Assembly (NCBI RefSeq): GCF_025641885.1
Contig: NZ_JAOTQN010000001.1
Coordinates: 1-64,000, forward strand
From: Pyrobaculum sp. 3827-6
GTDB taxonomy: Archaea; Thermoproteota; Thermoprotei; Thermoproteales; Thermoproteaceae
Reading direction: 5' to 3'
DNA length: 64,000 nucleotides
In this document: piece after piece, positions 1 through 8,703 of the stretch
How positions within the stretch are numbered: position 1 is the stretch's first letter
Layout: each line of letters opens with the position of its first letter
The notes under the pieces: model-generated
The model's input: the letters and a program-made list of their open reading frames with translations, nothing else
What the model was told of the DNA's origin: nothing
Database searches by the model: none
Program-made: the position numbers and the translations under genes

Positions 1-3000
1 ACACCCGCCTCATGTACGCCAGCCATGAGTGCTCCATTCCGAATCTGCGGAAGTACTCAAAGGACTCCCTAAGCACCTCCCTTCTAGCCTTCTCGTCGCC
101 CTCCCTCGCCGCCTTGACGGCCTTCTCCAACAGCTTAAGAGCCCACGGCTCTGCGGCCATTGGCGTCAAGGCGGAGACGACGTAGACGTCTCTATACGCC
201 GACTCGGCCATCTTCTCAGTTTTCAACACAGCGAGCCTTTCGGCCAGCCCTTGCCTCGCTACGTGCGGCCTGACCGGGGCGCCTCTCTCAAGAGGCGTTA
301 CTCTACCTACATACTCCTCGACGCCCAGCGTCAGCTCCTTCACGGGAGGCCTCAGCATCCTCTCCGCCTCCTCAGGCTTCACCGCGCCTATGGCCACGGC
401 CCTGGCAACGGCCACGGCGCGTAGCGTCGGCAGACTCGCCCTAATCTCGTCCACAGCCAAAGCCCTGGCGAACCTCCTCGCGTCGTATGGCACCGGGCGC
501 GACAGCCAGTACTCCTCCCACAGCGCCCAGAACTGCTCAGCGTGTCTGAGGAACCTAGCTCTGAGTGAGGGGTCTACCACAACTCTCTCGCCCTCTATCC
601 TAGCGCCAACTAACAGCTCAGCCGCCTCCCTCGCAGTTCTAGGCTCCACCCCCGTGATTTGTCTGAAGAACGCGGCGAATTTGGAGAAGGCCCCCATGTG
701 CATCTCTAGAAACGGCTCGTATACTCCCCTCACCAGCCTCTCCACGTCTCCAACCACCTCGGAGACGGCCCTCCTCACCGCCTCCTCCCTCGACACGCCG
801 CCTCTCATCAGCTCCTCTACGCTTTTCGTGATTTCGCGCTCCCAGTCCTTAACCGCCAGCCTTCTGATGAGCTCCATGTAGGCTTGTCTAGCGCGCTGGA
901 CCGCCTCGCGCTCTATCTCCCTCATTTTCTGAGCCACAGCGAATTCCTCAACACGCTCGGCGACTGCTCTGGCCTTAGCCGCCGCCCTCCTCGCCAGGAT
1001 GTACTCCCTAAGAGCCATGAGCTCCTCGTACCTCTCCCGCGTAATTCTGCCCTCCAAATACAGCCTTCTGAGATACGCCGGGTTTATCAACGCCACCCAC
1101 CTCGGCTTGTCGTCTAGATGCCAGAGTAGCGTGTAGTAGAGCCATGGGTGGCGCCTAGCCACTTCGTCCATGAGGGCGTCTATGGCGTAGTCAACCTTCG
1201 GCAAAATCCTCCTAAGCAGGTGGATTAGGTCCCCTCTTGTGTACTCATGCACCGTCTTGGCTACTCTATACCCCACCTTAGCCGCCTCGTAGGCGGCCTT
1301 CGCCGCCTCTTTGGCAACCTCGGCGGCTCTTCTGCCTCCCCTCGCCAGAGCCTCCTCGGCCCTCCTCAGCCTCCGCCACACAGCCTCCTCGATGCGCCTC
1401 CTCACCTGCTCATTCACCGCCTCCGGGTGTACGCCGAAGCGCCTCTCCACGTACTCCCTAGCCCTATCCCTATACCGCCTTGCAATGACAGCCCCCTTCA
1501 GCGCCAGGCGCCTAACTAGCCTTATCGAGGCTCTCTTTATCGGAGAGCCCATGAACCTCGCCAGCCGGGTGAACCACTTAGACTTCAGCATAAGGCGGAT
1601 TTGGAACCAGAAAGCCAGCTCCTGCACCACGTGTACAGCCAGCCTCATGAGGTACTGCCCAAACGACGGAAAGCCAAACACAGCAGAGAGCACCTCGAGA
1701 ACGACGACGGGCGCGAACACCGCCACGAACAGCGCCACGAAGAGCCTCCCCCATATCTCTGAGAAAGCCCAAGGTATGTTCAGCGTAAACCCCACGTCCC
1801 AGATAGAGACACCCCACCTCTTGTCAGGCTTAGGCATGGGCGGGGTCTGCGCCGGCACGTACGGAAGCGCCACTGTGTTATTCCACGGGATTGGCCAGCT
1901 GGCGGCTAGAGAGGCGGGAGGAGGCGGGGGCGGGTTGTTCATAATCCACCTCCACCTCTGGATCCACACCCCGATGAGCTTACGCGTGGTGTTTGAGTCT
2001 CCCATTGGAAAGTATACAAGCCAGGTGGAGTTTCCGGGGTAGAGGACCACCCGGCCGTACGCCAGCTTGCTTCCGTTGCCCGGCCTCCAGTCGAAACGGA
2101 CGCACGCAACATAGAAGTTGTACGGCGAGTAGCCCCTCGGCTCTGTCTCTGGCATTGGGTGGAAGACCCTGGGCCTCACCGCCTCTTGGTAGTATCGGTA
2201 GACAGAGGCGGCGGGCTCCACCTTGTCAACCGGGGCAAACATTCTGAGAAAGTTTAGATACGCCCGGCTGTAGTTCCCGCTGGCGAGGAGGGCAAAGAAG
2301 AGGTCGCGGTTCACCCGGGTCATGTTCCCCGCCGCCTTCGGCACCAGACTCCACTTGGGCTGGCCGGCCGCCATGACGAAGGTAGAGCACTCCTGGTCGT
2401 ACTCTGCGCCTCTCAGCAGGTTTATCAGCTCGACGTTGCCCTCCTTTGTGGGGGCTTCGTCGTAGGTGTCTGGCAACTGGACGCTTCTCGCGTCTGCGGA
2501 GAGGGCCACTCCGCCGAGCCAGGCGAAGCCGTACACATATGCGGAGTTTCGCTGGACGTCCCAGAAGATGATGCGTTTGTATACCGTTTTGTTCTCCTCT
2601 GTGCAACTTGCGCCGCTGGGCGGCTCTCCGTTGCTCCACTTGCCGTACTTCTCCTCCTTCGTCACCGTCCAGTTGCGGTATGTAAAGGCCACGCGGAGCC
2701 TCTCCTCTCTCCTACCCTCAGGCACCCACGGCCTTCCGTAAAGCGGCACAGTTAGATTAGCCGCCGAGGGCTTCAGCACCTTCTGGTACTTCGGCTCCTC
2801 CCACTCCTCCCGCGAGGTGGAGCACCACTTGTCGCACCAGCAGTAGCCAGTGGGGTCACATGTCCAGCCACAACACCAGGTACACACCTTAGTCCAATTG
2901 TAGAAGTCCAGCGAACCGCCCTTCTGGGGCTTACCGGCGTTTGGCACCTGGATTGTGAAGTTGGAGTGGGTGGGCTTCGTCGCCGGTTTTGTGTAGTTGG

Positions 3001-4399
3001 TGGCGTTCAGCCCGACGTCGTACCTCAACACTCCCCTCTTCGCAGTGACGTTTCCGCCTTTGTAGGCCTCGGAGGCGGGCGGCACCAGCCAGCCCCATAC
3101 GCCTACATAGCCGGCCCTCGTCTCGTTGAGGAGGGTTTTGTTGTTGTAGGTCACAGTGATGTTTACGTCTGCCGTCAGCATCTTCCAGAAGTCTTGTGGG
3201 CCGGCGTATATCCTGGCCCAGGGGAGGAGCTTTTTGTAGAAGTCGCATTCAGCTTTCTTCATCTTGTCCATCCACTCCTGCGCCGATACGTTGCCCAACA
3301 TGGCGTTTCCCACCGCCGCTCTGTAGTAGGGCTCAAGCATGGAGTAGTCCGGACACCAGTATAGGGTCTCCACCTTACGCGGAACGTCTAGCCAGGTGTG
3401 GACTATGTAGGTGCGGCTCTGCCCGAGGCCGGTCCAGTTCTTGACGCCCACCAGCGTGGGCGTCCACCAGCCGGCGGCTACCCAGTCCGAGCCGTTCTTC
3501 GCCAGCGATGAGAAGAAGTCGAGGGCATGCTTCAACGTGGTTTTGTTAAAGAGGGCGATGGGGTAGGCCGATCTGTTCAGCTCAATGAGTGCCTCTCTCA
3601 CCTGTGAGAGGCGCACCGTGGCGTTGTACCTCAGCAAAGCTATGCCGTCCCCCTCCACCGCCAGCGCCGTGTATATCTGGGGCTCCGGCTTGGGGGCTTG
3701 GTTAGCCCACTGGCTTGTGGCGCCCATCCACTGCAGAAGGGGGATGCCCTGCGCCGTCGTGTAGGCGCCGGCGATGGTGGCTACGTAGAGGAAGAGGCCG
3801 ACTCCAAACAGAAGGGCCCCCAGACCCCTCACCCTCGGCAGTAGCATTAACAACATGCCGAGGAAGAAGAGGGTGGGGACCCACGTCTCTGCTATTTCGC
3901 CGAGCCAGTGCATGATGTGGTAGGTCATCATCATGCCGGTGGCTACGTTGTAGCCGGTGGCGGCTACGTGGAATATCGCGTCGGCGATTTCGTAGACGCG
4001 CATGGCGGTGGCTGTGACCGCCAGCGAGGCGCCTCCGGTGAGAGGCGCCAGAAGCACTCCGAATAACACCGCCGCCAGCGCCGCCGTCATGGCGGCCGCC
4101 GCCCCCTCAATGGCGTAGGCAAAGACCAGCGCCGCGTTATACGCAAGATCGAAAGCCTCCTTCATACGCTTTACGCTTTCCTTGAGGACACCCTCTACGT
4201 CGTAGAAGCCGTAGAGGTAAACGGGGGTGGGGGCAAAGGGAGCCACCAGCCTGAAGGCGAAGTCCACCACGAAGGGGGTGAGCAACACGAGGCCTAGGGC
4301 AAAGAGAGGAAAGTACCACTCCTCGTCTCCCCTAATGAACAAGAGGTACAAAGCCGAGAGGACGCCTACTAGGAAGAGGGCCTCGGTTAGGGGTATCAT
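1..4399 (-). CDS. Giant membrane-anchored surface protein of a Ted-like DNA-exchange locus (partial)
   Basis: One uninterrupted frame runs from ATG at 4399 to the left edge of the window, giving at least 1466 residues with no stop, so the C-terminus is missing. Residues 1-215 hold about six hydrophobic segments. Residues 230-860 look extracellular: many N-x-S/T sequons and a cysteine cluster near 503-528 (motifs CTWCCGW and CWCDKWC). A proline run precedes another membrane helix near 878-905. The remaining ~560 residues are charged, Arg/Glu-rich and probably helical in the cytoplasm. The start overlaps the stop of the preceding gene (ATGA), so the two are likely translationally coupled. Lying in the same operon as a pilin, it may be a channel or scaffold of the pilus machine. 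That role is inferred from context; I do not recognise the family. Confidence 0.85.
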   Translation of the reverse strand, partial: MIPLTEALFLVGVLSALYLLFIRGDEEWYFPLFALGLVLLTPFVVDFAFRLVAPFAPTPVYLYGFYDVEGVLKESVKRMKEAFDLAYNAALVFAYAIEGAAAAMTAALAAVLFGVLLAPLTGGASLAVTATAMRVYEIADAIFHVAATGYNVATGMMMTYHIMHWLGEIAETWVPTLFFLGMLLMLLPRVRGLGALLFGVGLFLYVATIAGAYTTAQGIPLLQWMGATSQWANQAPKPEPQIYTALAVEGDGIALLRYNATVRLSQVREALIELNRSAYPIALFNKTTLKHALDFFSSLAKNGSDWVAAGWWTPTLVGVKNWTGLGQSRTYIVHTWLDVPRKVETLYWCPDYSMLEPYYRAAVGNAMLGNVSAQEWMDKMKKAECDFYKKLLPWARIYAGPQDFWKMLTADVNITVTYNNKTLLNETRAGYVGVWGWLVPPASEAYKGGNVTAKRGVLRYDVGLNATNYTKPATKPTHSNFTIQVPNAGKPQKGGSLDFYNWTKVCTWCCGWTCDPTGYCWCDKWCSTSREEWEEPKYQKVLKPSAANLTVPLYGRPWVPEGRREERLRVAFTYRNWTVTKEEKYGKWSNGEPPSGASCTEENKTVYKRIIFWDVQRNSAYVYGFAWLGGVALSADARSVQLPDTYDEAPTKEGNVELINLLRGAEYDQECSTFVMAAGQPKWSLVPKAAGNMTRVNRDLFFALLASGNYSRAYLNFLRMFAPVDKVEPAASVYRYYQEAVRPRVFHPMPETEPRGYSPYNFYVACVRFDWRPGNGSKLAYGRVVLYPGNSTWLVYFPMGDSNTTRKLIGVWIQRWRWIMNNPPPPPPASLAASWPIPWNNTVALPYVPAQTPPMPKPDKRWGVSIWDVGFTLNIPWAFSEIWGRLFVALFVAVFAPVVVLEVLSAVFGFPSFGQYLMRLAVHVVQELAFWFQIRLMLKSKWFTRLARFMGSPIKRASIRLVRRLALKGAVIARRYRDRAREYVERRFGVHPEAVNEQVRRRIEEAVWRRLRRAEEALARGGRRAAEVAKEAAKAAYEAAKVGYRVAKTVHEYTRGDLIHLLRRILPKVDYAIDALMDEVARRHPWLYYTLLWHLDDKPRWVALINPAYLRRLYLEGRITRERYEELMALREYILARRAAAKARAVAERVEEFAVAQKMREIEREAVQRARQAYMELIRRLAVKDWEREITKSVEELMRGGVSREEAVRRAVSEVVGDVERLVRGVYEPFLEMHMGAFSKFAAFFRQITGVEPRTAREAAELLVGARIEGERVVVDPSLRARFLRHAEQFWALWEEYWLSRPVPYDARRFARALAVDEIRASLPTLRAVAVARAVAIGAVKPEEAERMLRPPVKELTLGVEEYVGRVTPLERGAPVRPHVARQGLAERLAVLKTEKMAESAYRDVYVVSALTPMAAEPWALKLLEKAVKAAREGDEKARREVLRESFEYFRRFGMEHSWLAYMRRV

Positions 4400-5305
4400 T
4401 CGACAGATATTCTCTCTGGTATCTTGGTCATGGCGTATGTAATGGCGGCTGTCAGCGCCCCGGCCATGGTGAAGGCTAGGGCCGCCGCGGCGGCTATGTT
4501 TGCGGCCGGCACCACTGCGTTCAGCACGGCGCCGTAGTTGACGGGGTAGCCGAAGGAGGTAATCTCGATTCTCCTCACGTAGTCTGCGTACGCCGCCAGG
4601 GCGGGGGGCATGGCCATGTTGAAAGCCGCGATGACGGCCCCCAGCAACTCAAGCCTCTCCACGGCGATTAAAATCGCGGCTAGGCCGGCGAGGACTAGTA
4701 GGCCCGTCGAGAGGAGGGAGGCGGCGTAGGCGGTGGCTAGGGACAGCATTGCCCCGTTGGCGGCTCCGCTAAACGGCATGGCCACCTGGAAAAGGCCCAT
4801 GGAGAACGGCGAGGTTACGCCCAGCATGCCGGTGGCGGTGGTAAGGCCGAAGAGGAAGCCGTAGGCATCTACGTACCGGCTGAACTTCTGCTGAAAGACA
4901 GAGGCGGCGCAGTTAAGCGCCTTGGCGCCGGCTGTGAGATAGGCGTCTATGTCGAACGACGGAGCCAGGTCGAAGTACTTGAGGCAGTAGGGCTGGAGGG
5001 GCTTGCTCCCCGTCTGGCTGGCCGCCGCCTCCACAGCCTCAAGAAAGCCCCTAACGCCGAAGCCCACCAGCGCCGTGGAGAGCATAACCGCGGCGAACAA
5101 CAGCCCGGCGATTAGGGCTCTGTACAGAGTGTGGCGGGCCTCCTGCGGCGAACAACAGCCCGGCGATTAGGGCTCTGTACAGAGTGTGGCGGGCCTCCTC
5201 CCTCTCCCTAGCGCCGCCCAGGGTATACAAAATCGAGGCGTAGAGGCCGTAGATGAAGATGATGGAGGAAGAAAAAAGGGTTATGATTTCGGGAGTGGTT
5301 AGCAT
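4396..5305 (-). pseudogene. Polytopic membrane protein (VirB6/CedA-like candidate) split by a 55-bp tandem duplication
   Basis: Reading starts at ATG 5305 (MLTTPEIITLF...), which overlaps the pilin stop codon by one base (TAATG). After residue ~54 a perfect 55-bp tandem duplication (5090-5199) shifts the frame and the ORF ends at 5051. A second frame, open from TTG 5100 to 4396, carries the rest. Deleting one repeat copy joins them exactly into a 284-aa protein with about six hydrophobic segments and no soluble domain. Multi-pass proteins next to a pilin gene are typical of the VirB6/CedA component of conjugation-type machines; that assignment is inferred. Alternatives to a true mutation are an assembly error or a reversible slippage switch. 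The downstream piece could still be made from TTG 5100. Confidence 0.75.
5090..5199. repeat. Perfect 55-bp tandem duplication
   Basis: Positions 5090-5144 and 5145-5199 are identical, base for base. The unit is 55 bp, not a multiple of three, and sits inside the membrane-protein gene, where it breaks the reading frame. The bases flanking each copy differ, so the repeat is exactly 55 bp. Perfect identity points to a very recent event or an assembly artefact. Confidence 0.95.
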
Positions 5306-5859
5306 TACCAGAACCTCAGCGCATTGGACGCGTCTACTATGCTTTTGATTAACACCTGGCTTAGGAAGTTCTTCACGGTGTCTAATGGGTTAAGCTGGCT
5401 CTGGACGTTCCACGCACTCGCCGCCAGGTTTACTCCAAGCACCACGAGGCCAACTGCGAAGGGCGACAGTATCATAGCCAGCAGTAGCCACTTGTACTTG
5501 TCTATCAAGTCGTTGATGTAGCCCCACCTCGCCCAGGAGGCGGGGGCTAGTTTCGACATTACGAAGTAGTAGATGCCGAAGATTATCAACGAGGCCCACC
5601 AGGCTATGCCCCATATGGCCATGAGGGCGCCGGCGGCCGACTGGACGCTCTGAACCGCGCCGCTTCCGAGCACGAGGTCCCTACCTTGACTAACGCCGCC
5701 TCCGCCAGTGGCGTTGGCGGCGGTTGTGGTGGTGGTCTGCTGGGCGAGTATGGGCACCGCCAGCACAAGCAACGCCAGCGCGGCTATTGCAAGCTTCTTA
5801 GCCTTCTCCCCAGCTGGCCTCTCCTTGTTTTCTATCTGGGGTGTGTTTTTCGGGGGCAT
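5305..5859 (-). CDS. VirB2/TedC-like conjugative-type pilin precursor
   Basis: 184 aa from ATG 5859. A basic N-terminus is followed by a hydrophobic stretch (about residues 21-39) ending in PILAQQ, a plausible signal-peptide cleavage site, then a low-complexity TTTTTAANATGGGG segment. Two long hydrophobic helices follow at about 72-101 and 122-147 with a short charged loop (DLIDKYKW) between them. This layout, a signal peptide plus two transmembrane helices joined by a small loop, is that of VirB2-type pilins. Conjugative-type pili in Pyrobaculum calidifontis are reported to be built from such a protein (TedC). The gene is first in an overlapping set with two membrane-protein genes. A T-tract element centred 27 nt upstream of the ATG is the probable promoter. 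Confidence 0.7.
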   Translation of the reverse strand: MPPKNTPQIENKERPAGEKAKKLAIAALALLVLAVPILAQQTTTTTAANATGGGGVSQGRDLVLGSGAVQSVQSAAGALMAIWGIAWWASLIIFGIYYFVMSKLAPASWARWGYINDLIDKYKWLLLAMILSPFAVGLVVLGVNLAASAWNVQSQLNPLDTVKNFLSQVLIKSIVDASNALRFW

Positions 5860-5880
5860 GTACGCCTTGCTCGGGAGGGC

Positions 5881-5891
5881 GGAAAAACCTT
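5881..5891 (-). promoter_or_regulatory. T-tract promoter element AAGGTTTTTCC upstream of the pilin gene
   Basis: On the minus strand AAGGTTTTTCC is centred 27 nt upstream of ATG 5859, where a TATA box would sit for a leaderless transcript. The same element occurs at matching distance before other genes of this locus (8725, 16746, 17897, weaker at 7156). Confidence 0.5.
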
Positions 5892-5970
5892 ACATATCCC
5901 CTAAAGTTCCTCCACGGGCTGGGCTGTGGGTGGCGGCTTGTGGAGTTACGTGTGTTGGATATGTGGTGTC

Positions 5971-6183
5971 TTACCGCCTTCTTTTTACGACTATGATCCA
6001 GATGTTGTCATACGCCTTCCTCTCCACAACCCCGCCTCCTGCGGCCCTGCCCCTCCTCCTAACGGTCCTCTCCGAGACGCCGAGGAGAGAGGCCACCTCC
6101 TCTACGGAGAGCCCCCTCTCCAGAAGCTTGACGGCGGCCTCCCTCAGCTTTTCACAGCAGAGGCGGCCCGGGGTCCTGGGCAT
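5971..6183 (-). CDS. Small helix-turn-helix protein
   Basis: 70 aa from ATG 6183. Residues 13-45 read as a helix-turn-helix of the homeodomain/resolvase type: KLLERGLSVEEVASLLGVS then RTVRRRGRA. The C-terminal half is basic (KRRR end). It lies upstream of the pilin operon in the same orientation and may regulate it or bind DNA in another role. No enzymatic domain is present. The size and clear HTH make it a likely real gene. Confidence 0.6.
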   Translation of the reverse strand: MPRTPGRLCCEKLREAAVKLLERGLSVEEVASLLGVSERTVRRRGRAAGGGVVERKAYDNIWIIVVKRRR

Positions 6184-6213
6184 GTGGATAGTTTTCTACG
6201 GGTGGATAAGGGT

Positions 6214-7131
6214 CTATTGTTTGATTTTGAAGTAGGCTTTTAGTGTCTCTAGGTAGTCTGCCCCCGTTTCTATCATCACCACCACTGGGTTTCCCCAGAG
6301 GCCCAGCGCCGTGAGCATCTCCGCGGCGGCGTCGTCGAAGGGGGCTTCAGCCCTCGGGGCCAGCTCTCTGTAGGCCTTTAAGACGCTACGCTGAGGCTCT
6401 CTGTCAAAGTCCTCCCACTTGTAGATGTTGAGTACCCCCCTCGCCAGTCTGTAGGCGGCCTCCCCCACGGCCGCCAGTGTGGGCGGCCACGGCGCATAGA
6501 CGCCGCCGAAGAGAAGCCAGGCGGCCGCAGTTGCCATGACGTGCTCCACCCTCGGCTCGCCTAGCAGAACCACCGAGTCTCTGTAGACGTAGGCCTGGGA
6601 GAGGAGCGACTCCGCCGCCGGGTTCCCCAGGCTCTCCAAGAGGAGGAGCATAGCCGTCCTCAAGTTCTCCACACGCCCCGCCCTCCCAACGCGCCTCCAG
6701 TCCAGCTCCCACGGCTCCACGAGGGCGTAGACATAGGCCTCCACATCTCTCCTCTTCCCAGTCCTAAACTCTTGAAATCTTTGGGAAAACCTCAGGGTGA
6801 TCGCCTTCACAAGAGCCACAGCCTCCGCCGCCCTAGTCCTGTCTGTCAAGATGTAGCGTGGGTAGTAGACGCGCCTAGGCGAGGCCATGGGAAGCGGGGC
6901 GCAGCGCTCCGACTTGGCGATCGGCTCGGTGCAGTCGGCGGACTGGGCCACCTGGTCAAGGTGGCGCTGTCTACACATCTCGTACACCTCGTAAGAAGAC
7001 AGGTCTCTGTACGTCCGCCGCAGGTCGTCGCAGAAGAGGGGGCAGTTGGGGTATCTCGACGCCAGCTCTCTCACCACCCACCTAGCCCTAGCCTCGGCCT
7101 CCTCCTCCGGGAGGCCCGCGAGGCGGAACAT
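6214..7131 (-). CDS. Unknown protein of the Ted-like locus
   Basis: About 305 aa. I chose ATG 7131 (MFRLAGLPEEEA) because a GTTTTTCC element lies about 29 nt upstream; an in-frame GTG at 7155 would add eight residues. The protein is mostly helical and soluble, with several cysteines in the first 85 residues (CPLFCDD, CRQRH, DCTEP, ERCAP) that could bind metal, and a later segment with two mildly hydrophobic helices (residues ~195-235). No P-loop or catalytic signature was seen. It sits between the pilin operon and the hairpin array in the same orientation. Function unknown. Confidence 0.65.
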   Translation of the reverse strand: MFRLAGLPEEEAEARARWVVRELASRYPNCPLFCDDLRRTYRDLSSYEVYEMCRQRHLDQVAQSADCTEPIAKSERCAPLPMASPRRVYYPRYILTDRTRAAEAVALVKAITLRFSQRFQEFRTGKRRDVEAYVYALVEPWELDWRRVGRAGRVENLRTAMLLLLESLGNPAAESLLSQAYVYRDSVVLLGEPRVEHVMATAAAWLLFGGVYAPWPPTLAAVGEAAYRLARGVLNIYKWEDFDREPQRSVLKAYRELAPRAEAPFDDAAAEMLTALGLWGNPVVVMIETGADYLETLKAYFKIKQ

Positions 7132-7155
7132 CCGCTTTAAGAGGCCGCAGACCAC

Positions 7156-7167
7156 GGAAAAACAAAA
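7156..7167 (-). promoter_or_regulatory. Weaker T-tract element (GTTTTTCC)
   Basis: On the minus strand TTTTGTTTTTCC lies about 29 nt upstream of ATG 7131. It matches the right half of the AAGGTTTTTCC element found before other genes of the locus and argues for the downstream ATG rather than GTG 7155. Confidence 0.3.
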
Positions 7168-7176
7168 CGCCCAGTT

Positions 7177-7518
7177 TTAAACCTCTCCACACGCCACTTC
7201 AAACTCCTCCAGAGCGTCCCTAACCGCGCGGGGTGGGTAGGCCCACTCCCCAAGGGCCTCCGCGGCGAGGGGGTCTCTCACGGAGTCCCTCGCTCTTCTG
7301 GCCAGCTCCACGAGGCAAGCCACCTCCCTCAGCACAGCCCTCAGCTTCTCCACGCAGTCCCCCTCTTTGTTTGCGGCTTCTCGGGGTTCCCACCTGCCGA
7401 GGTACACTGTCTTCTTCCTCCCGCCGTAGTAGAGAGTGGCGTAGAGAGAATCGCCTCGGCGCCAGACGTAGACAGACACACCCCCCACAACCCCCTCGGC
7501 AACCCTCTGGTAGGCCAC
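7177..7518 (-). CDS. Small unknown protein with N-terminal beta-rich segment
   Basis: 113 aa from GTG 7518. Residues 12-43 alternate in a beta pattern (VSVYVWRRGDSLYATLYYGG, then KTVYLGRW), reminiscent of small DNA-binding beta-sheets on integrases and element proteins. The remainder is helical with two cysteines. It is downstream of the hairpin array and codirectional with its neighbours. No family was recognised, so any DNA-binding role is only suggested by the fold pattern. Confidence 0.5.
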   Translation of the reverse strand: MAYQRVAEGVVGGVSVYVWRRGDSLYATLYYGGRKKTVYLGRWEPREAANKEGDCVEKLRAVLREVACLVELARRARDSVRDPLAAEALGEWAYPPRAVRDALEEFEVACGEV

Positions 7519-7580
7519 GTCCTACCGTCTAAACAAGTCCTCACCTCCGGCGGCGGGGGCAACGCGCCCCGCGGCCCCGA

Positions 7581-7775
7581 CGTTCCTCACAAGACGGGAG
7601 ACTCGGCGTCGTGTTGGCGGGTGAGAACGCGGCGCCGCGGAGCCGAACGCCGCTTCCTCACAAGGCGGAGAATCCGCCTCAGACACGGCGTGTGAGGAAC
7701 GCCGCTCCGACTAGCCCAGCGCCGCCTCCTCACAAACCGAAAAACTCGGCGGGGAGACGCCGAGTGAGAACTAGT
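7581..7775. repeat. Array of three imperfect hairpin units (~49 bp each, ~71-73 bp period)
   Basis: Three units at 7581-7629, 7652-7701 and about 7725-7772 share the plan (C/T)TCCTCACAA - about 27 nt - GTGAG(G)AAC, so each is bounded by inverted arms (TTCCTCAC / GTGAGGAA). Inside are further stems: GGCGGA-GAA-TCCGCC in unit 2 and ACTCGGCG-GGGAGA-CGCCGAGT in unit 3. Spacers are about 22-25 nt. The array fills the gap between a small gene and the RadA-like gene, whose stop codon (7771-7773) lies in the last unit. Candidates are a transfer or replication origin, a protein-binding array or a structured transcript. It is not a CRISPR array, because the spacers and arms are too short and variable. 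Confidence 0.7.
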
Positions 7776-8703
7776 AGAGGCCGTCATCTCGAATCTCGTA
7801 GCGGATTTCCGTGGTGGGCGCCATGCCGGGGACGTCCAGCGGAATCATCACGCCCTCAGCCTTCTGCTTGTTAGGCCTCCTCATGAGAAACAACGCGTGG
7901 ACTCCGTGAAGCAAGACGTTGCCGCCGGCAGGCCTCTTGCTACTGAAAAAGTCCGGCACGTCGATAACCTGGTCCGTTAGTATCGACAGGGTGCCGTAGA
8001 CGGCGGCCATTCTGCGGAGTATGTCAAGGAAGTAAGCCAGCAGTTGCTGACGGGCGGCAAGCCTCTCCCGGCCGCGGAACTGCGCACGTAGAGCGTGCGA
8101 CACCATGGAGTCCACCACAACCACGTCCACGGCCCTAAGCGAGAGGAGGACTTCCTTCAAATCCACCGGGTCGATGACCTGGGTGATGTGTAGCCTGTCA
8201 GACAGCGCGGTCAAGTCGGAGCCGAATCTCTTGGCTACGCGTTCAAACAGCGAGAGGTTCAGCGCACCCTCGGTGTCGATATAGACAACGCGTTTGCCGG
8301 CGAGGGCCGCCAGCACGGAGGCTTGAATTGCAAACATGGACTTCCCCGCCCCGTACTCCCCGGCCAGCCCGTAGATGTAGCCGAAGCGCAGGCCGCCCCA
8401 AGGCGTCTTCTCGTCAAATTCGCTCACATGAGTCTTCAACACCTCGGCCGCGGCGTAGGTCTTCACAGCCTCAGACACCGGCACAACCCTCGCCCCGACG
8501 CCCGCCGCTCTCCTTATCGAGGCCAGGACCTCCTCGGCCTTCTCTAGGTCGTCCTCCAGCTCCAGCATCTGCGCCAGCTCGACGACGTTCTTAACCGCGA
8601 GGTGCCTCAGCCCCCCCAGCTCCGCACACAGCCTAACCACGTCCTCCCTCTTCGGCCCCCTATACTGCTGGCACTCCTCGGGAGCCTCCGCCTTCTTAGG
8701 CAC
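7771..8703 (-). CDS. RadA/RecA-family recombinase paralogue
   Basis: 310 aa from GTG 8703. Residues 18-70 form a small helical domain like the helix-hairpin-helix N-domain of archaeal RadA. The RecA core has Walker A GEYGAGKS (115-122), VVYIDTEGAL after it, and Walker B VDVVVVDS (192-199), followed by a loop with TDQVID where RadA has its L2 NQV region. The C-terminus is short and ends near the core. It probably binds or remodels single-stranded DNA; within a DNA-exchange locus it could help protect or recombine incoming DNA, an inference from context. A SWIM-domain gene, whose eukaryotic and archaeal relatives partner Rad51/RadA paralogues, is encoded in the same locus (10833-11417). A T-tract element sits 27 nt upstream of the start. 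Confidence 0.8.
   Translation of the reverse strand: MPKKAEAPEECQQYRGPKREDVVRLCAELGGLRHLAVKNVVELAQMLELEDDLEKAEEVLASIRRAAGVGARVVPVSEAVKTYAAAEVLKTHVSEFDEKTPWGGLRFGYIYGLAGEYGAGKSMFAIQASVLAALAGKRVVYIDTEGALNLSLFERVAKRFGSDLTALSDRLHITQVIDPVDLKEVLLSLRAVDVVVVDSMVSHALRAQFRGRERLAARQQLLAYFLDILRRMAAVYGTLSILTDQVIDVPDFFSSKRPAGGNVLLHGVHALFLMRRPNKQKAEGVMIPLDVPGMAPTTEIRYEIRDDGLY

Noticed and set aside
1311-2042. Long plus-strand frame (243 codons)
   Set aside because: It is antisense to the continuous minus-strand membrane-protein frame, which has domain structure, membrane helices and sequons; the plus-strand frame has Ser/Arg-rich composition without a fold pattern.
7581-7775. CRISPR array
   Set aside because: Only three units, whose conserved parts are short inverted arms of 8-10 bp rather than 24-30 bp direct repeats; interiors differ and no cas gene is near.
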